Shown: positions 33,885-37,977 of the stretch, piece after piece | Position numbering within the stretch: position 1 is the stretch's first letter | How the letters are laid out: the number at the start of each line of letters is the position of its first letter | Origin: Massilia sp. Mn16-1_5 | GTDB taxonomy: Bacteria; Pseudomonadota; Gammaproteobacteria; Burkholderiales; Burkholderiaceae_D | NCBI RefSeq assembly: GCF_004798585.1 | Contig: NZ_PPXQ01000029.1 | Coordinates: 1-37,977 of the forward strand | Reading direction: 5' to 3' | Length of the DNA stretch: 37,977 nucleotides | Notes under the pieces: generated by a model | Seen by the model: only the letters and a program-made list of their open reading frames with translations | What the model was told of the DNA's origin: nothing | The model's database searches: none | Program-made: the position numbers and the translations under genes

Positions 33885-35999
33885 TCATGCGAAATCAGCG
33901 GCCATTGGTCGGTACAAAGGTTCTTTTGTCACTTCGAAAGCCCTACCGTTCTGCATTGCAACGATTCGTTCCGCAGCATTGATCGTCTCAGGCCTATGCG
34001 CAACCATTATCCGCGTTAGCGACAGCGTGCTAAGCGCCATGTTGACGTTTCGCTCGTTTATCACATCCAGATGACTAGTTGCTTCATCCAGCGCCAGAAT
34101 ACGTGGTTGCTTATACAGCGCACGTGCCAACAATACGCGTTGCTTTTGCCCCCCGGACAGGCTACTGCCCATTTCCCCGACTAAAGTATGGTATCCCATT
34201 GGCATGTTGCAGATCTCTTCATGTATTGCTGCCAGGCGCGCGCATTGTTCAGCAAGTGCAATGTCAGCGTTGACATCAAAAAAAGTAATATTCTCTAGAA
34301 GCGAGCCAGCTAATAAAGTGTCATCCTGCATCACAGTCCCGACCACTTGCCTATAGCTGCGGTAGCCCATACGGGAGACAGGCACTCCTCCGAGCAACAC
34401 TTCGCCTTCCGTTGGCTCAAGTAATCCAAGAATAATCTTGCACAACGTACTCTTGCCACAACCGGACGGTCCGACCAAGGCAACGCTTTGTCTAGCCGGG
34501 ATAGTCAAGTCGATGCCATTGAGCACCCATGGCTCGCCATCGCCGTAACGGAACTTCACACCGCGCAATGTGATCTCGGCATTGAGGAAGCTACAATCGA
34601 ATTCATTATCGTCCGCATGTTCTGCTTCCTCCGTCACGATGTCCGCGAGGCGCCCCGTGTGCATGCTAAGGAGCCGGATGCTGAAAACCACATCGATCAG
34701 GCTAAAGATTCGCCCAGAGAATGTGGCGGCATAACTGCTGAATGCCATCAACATTCCTACCGTTAGCGCATTGCTCATGACTAACCCTGCCCCTGTATAA
34801 AAGATTGCTAAGCTTTGCGCGGAGAACAGCGCCGAGTTCGCCACCTTGAACAGAATGCCCAGCTTTTGGGTTTTGACTGTGCGATTGATGACGTCCTGAT
34901 TCAGATTCAGCCAACGTGTACGACGTTCTGCTTCACGACCGAAAAGCTTTATCGGCGCGATTGCACGAATCGTTTCTAAGAAATGGCTACTCTCCTTAGC
35001 TGCCAACACCAATTGTTCCTGCGACGCCTCTCGGAATGGCTGGTAAAACAGCCAGCGCAGCAACGTATATATTGCCACACCAGCGATAACAATCATGCTT
35101 AAATAGGCGCTGTAGGAAAACATAATAGCCAACGCAAGCAGCGCCATAATGCCGTCAAGCGCGCTCCCGACACACACACTCGTCAGCGTGTTCTGGATCT
35201 CCGAAATACTACTAAAGCGCGAAACAATGTCGCCGAGCCGACGCTTCTCGAAAAACGTAATTGGCAGGCGCAGCATATGGCTAAACACCCGGCCCGCCCA
35301 TTGGAATCCGATATCGATGCTCCAGCGCATCAGGAACCAACTGCGCACGAGTTCGATGCCAGTCTGCGTCATCGCCAACAATGCAAACCCGACGGTCAGG
35401 ATAATGAGCAATTCGCGGTCACCAGCGACAATCACCTCGTCGATGATGTACTGATTGAAGAGTGGCATCGCGATTGCAAACAATTCAAGTAGTGCAGCTA
35501 GGCAGACGACCTGAAACAGCGCCATTCGCAAGCCAAAGATTTTCCCAGTCAACTGGCTGACAGAGATCTGCTTAGTTTCATCAGCCGGTCTGAAGTGCTC
35601 GTTTGGGGTTAGTTCAAGCGCAACTCCGGTAAAGTGCTTAGATACCGTATCGAGCGTCATCCTTCGCTCACCCACAGCGGGATCGACCAAGGTTACACTA
35701 ATGGTGGCTGTTACGCTCTTGTGAACCTTCTTCAATACCACAAAGTGCTTGAGATCCCAATGCAGTATACATGGCAGTTGTAGATCGGGTATTTCGTCGA
35801 GTTCAAGCCTTAGGGGACGTGCCGATAATTCCAATGCGGCGGCATGACGGATAAGCTGGGTCATTGTGGCGCCCTTAAGACTGATTGCAAAGCGCCGCCG
35901 CAGGTCGGTGAGTTCGCAGTGGTAGCCGAAGTGATCGGCTACCATAGTGAGGCACGCCAAGCCGCACTCGCTCGCTTCGGTCTGCAATATGGTTTTCAT
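33885..35999 (-). CDS. Peptidase-containing ABC exporter (C39 peptidase, PCAT)
   Basis: This 704-residue inner-membrane exporter has three domains. The N-terminal C39 peptidase (about 1-130) has its oxyanion Gln Q6, catalytic C12 in SECGLACLTMV, H85 in LKHFVVL and D106 in LVDPAVG, all present. The transmembrane domain spans about 155-450. The ATPase has Walker A GPSGCGKST (510-518), signature LSGGQ (614-618), Walker B ILALDEA (634-640) and H668. This is the family that cuts double-glycine leaders and exports the peptide. The TraB/GumN gene overlaps its start by 4 bases, and a double-glycine precursor lies upstream. Codon use is clearly less GC-rich than in the core genes. Confidence 0.93.
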   Translation of the reverse strand: MKTILQTEASECGLACLTMVADHFGYHCELTDLRRRFAISLKGATMTQLIRHAAALELSARPLRLELDEIPDLQLPCILHWDLKHFVVLKKVHKSVTATISVTLVDPAVGERRMTLDTVSKHFTGVALELTPNEHFRPADETKQISVSQLTGKIFGLRMALFQVVCLAALLELFAIAMPLFNQYIIDEVIVAGDRELLIILTVGFALLAMTQTGIELVRSWFLMRWSIDIGFQWAGRVFSHMLRLPITFFEKRRLGDIVSRFSSISEIQNTLTSVCVGSALDGIMALLALAIMFSYSAYLSMIVIAGVAIYTLLRWLFYQPFREASQEQLVLAAKESSHFLETIRAIAPIKLFGREAERRTRWLNLNQDVINRTVKTQKLGILFKVANSALFSAQSLAIFYTGAGLVMSNALTVGMLMAFSSYAATFSGRIFSLIDVVFSIRLLSMHTGRLADIVTEEAEHADDNEFDCSFLNAEITLRGVKFRYGDGEPWVLNGIDLTIPARQSVALVGPSGCGKSTLCKIILGLLEPTEGEVLLGGVPVSRMGYRSYRQVVGTVMQDDTLLAGSLLENITFFDVNADIALAEQCARLAAIHEEICNMPMGYHTLVGEMGSSLSGGQKQRVLLARALYKQPRILALDEATSHLDVINERNVNMALSTLSLTRIMVAHRPETINAAERIVAMQNGRAFEVTKEPLYRPMAADFA

Positions 36000-37105
36000 A
36001 AGCTGTTCATTGCAGAGCGGATGCGATCAAACCACGAGGGTGACAGGAACGTCATGCTGATGTCTCTCGCGTCCTTAATAACAGTGACCGAATAGCCCTG
36101 TTGGCGCAGGAGACTAATCAAGCCAGGTTCTACCCGGTCGCCGACCTTGAGGTCAGGGAGGTGTAGTGCCCCGACGATAACAAAGCTCCTGCGGTGTTCG
36201 GAGACAGTTTTTATGATCACAGGAACCCAAGCACGGGTGCGCTTCTTGAGCGAAATTTCAAACGTGCCAGGGCTGAAATACGGCATCCATCCGCTGTTCT
36301 GCAGCAAGCGCAGGTCGGGAGAAGCCTGCTCGATCGCACAGGGCACCGCTTGGTCGACGCAGCGAGCTATTTCGGCCAAAACCTGCCCCATCGCCGCCGC
36401 CAACTTGCCGACAGAAGCGTATTTTGGATCGGCCTGCTTCAGTTGTAGAAGGCGAGCGACCACCAGTGCTTCATCAGCAACGAAATCTGCGCGCTCACTC
36501 GCACTCGAGCTACAGAAGTGCGCTCGTCTGTCTTTAAGTGTATCGAGTCCAATCGTTTTTTTCGCGGCCGCGTCCTTGCGGTGCAAGCGGAAGGATATCC
36601 CCAAACCGCCCTGTGCTTCGACGGCGGCGAAATATGATGGTCCAAGAGACTTGACTGCAAACTGGTCAAACAGAGTCGAGGTGAAAATGAATTCCGGCAA
36701 GATTTCCCATTCTTTAAGCCAGTCGGGCATGTCGAGTCGGTTATCACGTGTTGCACTGATTAAGGCGTCAAATGCGCGCCGCAACCGCGGTGTGCGCAAC
36801 CCCTTTGGGTCGTCAAAGCACGGCGCGCCACGCTCAAACGTTTCGTTAAGAGTCTGGCTCGGGCCAAAATAGGTCTCCATGACGGCCACATCAGCCACCG
36901 CGTAACTCGGCTTGACTACGGAATCAAAGTAGCGGTCGCTCTCGACGGGAGTGCCGATGTGTGACTCTGCGACCAACACCGCTTGTGTCGCGCCTTTGGT
37001 AACGAGCCAGGCACGCGGCACAGTGGTTCCGGCATCGGCAACAGTTGGAATTACCATCGCCATCATAGCAACACCGGCCGTGTAGCTTCGAATGACAGAG
37101 AGCAT
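35996..37105 (-). CDS. TraB/GumN family protein
   Basis: The roughly 369-residue protein has an N-terminal hydrophobic segment (VIRSYTAGVAMMAMVIPTVA), probably a signal peptide. The TraB/GumN/TIKI fold shows as VLVAESHIGTPVESDRYFDS, VAVMETYFGPSQTLNETFE, and the closing VIVGALHLPDLKVGDRV and LISLLRQQGYSV. In related proteins GxxH motifs and an early Glu form a metalloprotease-like site; here the second motif GALH and the Glu of MET are kept, the first reads AESH. ATG 37105 was chosen as it leads into the signal; an upstream frame adds 28 residues. Its function in this cluster is not known. Confidence 0.75.
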   Translation of the reverse strand: MLSVIRSYTAGVAMMAMVIPTVADAGTTVPRAWLVTKGATQAVLVAESHIGTPVESDRYFDSVVKPSYAVADVAVMETYFGPSQTLNETFERGAPCFDDPKGLRTPRLRRAFDALISATRDNRLDMPDWLKEWEILPEFIFTSTLFDQFAVKSLGPSYFAAVEAQGGLGISFRLHRKDAAAKKTIGLDTLKDRRAHFCSSSASERADFVADEALVVARLLQLKQADPKYASVGKLAAAMGQVLAEIARCVDQAVPCAIEQASPDLRLLQNSGWMPYFSPGTFEISLKKRTRAWVPVIIKTVSEHRRSFVIVGALHLPDLKVGDRVEPGLISLLRQQGYSVTVIKDARDISMTFLSPSWFDRIRSAMNSL

Positions 37106-37208
37106 AATGGTTTCTGACTCAATAAGTTGTTGGCCAACGAGAAGACCGAGGTCAACGTCATGGCGGTGAAGTGAGGCGCGTGCATTCACGCGCCTGAACT
37201 ACTAATTT

Positions 37209-37601
37209 TTAGCGCCCGTGAGACACACGTCCGTTTATGATCGTGGTTGTGGTCACGTTCGTCCCGCCGTTGTAGTTCACGCTGCCGCGTACAGTGCCTA
37301 CGCCGATTGAGCCGGAACCACCGGCACCCGGCATTACAGTTTGCATGATGACGTATCCAGGTCCCGACGTAGTCGTGGTTGACGTGCCATTAGGCCCACA
37401 AGTCTGGGTTGTAGTAACGCTACCGGACGTGTGGCTATATGGTTCACAACCGCCGCCGCCGCCGCCGAATAGACCACCAAGAAAAGAGCCGATTGCACCG
37501 AAGAAGCCCCCTCCGTCGTCTTTCTTCTTGGTTGGCTTATCTTGCTCACCAACGCTGCCACCAGCGACCAAGTCCCATTCTTCGCTTGAAATAATCCGCA
37601 T
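37209..37601 (-). CDS. Double-glycine leader peptide precursor (bacteriocin/microcin-like)
   Basis: The 130-residue precursor begins MRIISSEEWDLVAGG. Counting back from Gly15, the leader has hydrophobic residues at -4 (V), -7 (W) and -12 (I) and Glu at -8, fitting C39 peptidase leaders. The 115-residue mature chain has a charged KKKDDGGG segment, FFGAIGSFLGGLFGGGGGG, two cysteines (52, 68) and Thr/Ser/Gly-rich stretches (SVTTTQTCGPNGTSTTTT). The ribosome site is AAGGA, 9 bases before the ATG. The gap to the TraB/GumN gene is about 103 bases. It is the likely cargo of the downstream exporter. A bactericidal role is only suggested by family resemblance. Confidence 0.75.
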   Translation of the reverse strand: MRIISSEEWDLVAGGSVGEQDKPTKKKDDGGGFFGAIGSFLGGLFGGGGGGCEPYSHTSGSVTTTQTCGPNGTSTTTTSGPGYVIMQTVMPGAGGSGSIGVGTVRGSVNYNGGTNVTTTTIINGRVSHGR

Positions 37602-37636
37602 AATATGAGATCCTTAAGTAAAGTTTTGAAATGCAT

Positions 37637-37687
37637 TCTGGTCAGAACGCAATAGCTTCGTACGACGTGCTGCAATCACGACGTACT
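37637..37687. promoter_or_regulatory. Inverted repeats between the hlyD remnant and the precursor gene
   Basis: GTACGACGTG (37661-37670) pairs with CACGACGTAC (37678-37687) except for one central A-A mismatch, with a 7-base loop. A second dyad TTCTG-GT-CAGAA lies at 37637-37648. They sit in the leader just upstream of the precursor start and could be an operator, attenuator or processing stem. There is no T-run, so this is not a simple terminator. Confidence 0.4.
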
Positions 37688-37754
37688 ACCGTAGAACGGG
37701 CGGATTGTTGCTAGCCCCCGTGCAAACGATTTCTTACACGACGCGCCCTGGTTA

Positions 37755-37868
37755 CTAGTGAGTGGCCGCTAACAGCGGTTCAACAACCCACTCCCAGATT
37801 TTCCGGCGCTCTTGGATTACGTCCGCTTCCAGTGTCATGCCGGGCCGTAGTGAATCGCCCCGGGTTTT
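37755..37868 (-). pseudogene. HlyD-family membrane fusion protein, C-terminal remnant
   Basis: About 37 codons ending in TAG (37755-37757) read LYKTRGDSLRPGMTLEADV then IQERRKIWEWVVEPLLA, the C-terminal signature of HlyD/CvaA adaptors that pair with C39 ABC exporters. The upstream part is replaced by IS3-family sequence, within which the frame meets a stop. The rest of the gene is either beyond the IS outside the window or lost. The adaptor would have spanned the periplasm to the outer-membrane channel. Confidence 0.7.
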
Positions 37869-37977
37869 GTAGAGGCTCCATTGTTTGAGAGAATGGAGCT
37901 ATGAAAAAGCAACCCAAGTATTCCCCTGAAGTCATCGAGCGCGCCGTGCGCATGGTCAGCGAAGCCGGCAGCCAGTA
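37869..37977 (+). mobile_element. IS3-family element, left end and start of orfA (partial)
   Basis: ATG 37901 starts MKKQPKYSPEVIERAVRMVS followed by EAGSQ, the N-terminus of an IS3-family OrfA with its helix-turn-helix start; the gene runs off the window. Just upstream GCTCCATT and AATGGAGC (37875-37882, 37892-37899) form a hairpin near the element end. The junction with hlyD lies near 37868. It is a different group from the IS150-like remnant at 32405-32865. Confidence 0.75.

Overview
The window is GC-rich chromosomal DNA that looks like a member of the Oxalobacteraceae (Massilia/Duganella/Janthinobacterium type betaproteobacterium). This is inferred from gene content and protein sequence style: a PedF-type PQQ ethanol-oxidation accessory cluster, a Burkholderiales porin, a urease operon in the order ureDABCEFGJ, an extra FtsZ and Tad minor pilins. 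No rRNA, tRNA or CRISPR array was seen.

Layout. 1-2690 (minus): accessory genes of a PQQ-dependent alcohol oxidation module, namely the start of an ExaC-like aldehyde dehydrogenase, a YVTN beta-propeller protein, a periplasmic solute-binding protein and cytochrome c-550 PedF. 3023-4712 (minus): a secreted lipoprotein, an ECF sigma factor and its membrane anti-sigma factor, with a likely self-recognised promoter. 4845-8568 (minus): the glycine betaine transporter proV-proW-proX, with a near-consensus sigma70 promoter and a leader of about 300 nt. 8628-11547 (minus): a Cys-containing small protein, a Tat-exported molybdopterin oxidoreductase with its cytochrome b partner, and a TMEM175-like channel. 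11555-14288 (minus): an amidohydrolase, an OsmC-like protein and a DoxX protein. 14557-15395: two truncated genes (porin and propeller sensor) facing each other. 15665-16792 (plus): an FtsZ paralogue without the usual C-terminal peptide. 16957-22653 (plus): a complete urease operon with a sigma54 promoter just before ureD and an intrinsic terminator after ureJ. 22735-24424: a permease remnant, a class II aldolase, a possible small RNA and a small secreted protein. 24475-28795: a tannase-family lipoprotein, a small unknown gene and rlhA. 29051-31648 (plus): TadG- and TadE-like genes with no other tad genes in the window, then a membrane protein and an IS3-family remnant.

From about 32866 to the end the DNA becomes visibly poorer in G+C. 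After about 1 kb without a convincing gene it holds, on the minus strand, what I think is the most interesting system in the window: a double-glycine leader precursor whose mature part is Gly/Thr/Ser-rich, a TraB/GumN-family protein, and a C39-peptidase ABC exporter. The last codons of an HlyD-type adaptor lie upstream, cut by an IS3-family element at the window edge. The parts form a peptide secretion system: the C39 domain would remove the leader at Gly-Gly and the ABC/HlyD pair would export the peptide. The TraB/GumN protein is an unusual partner of unknown role. Truncation of hlyD suggests that this copy may now be broken or may depend on an adaptor encoded elsewhere.
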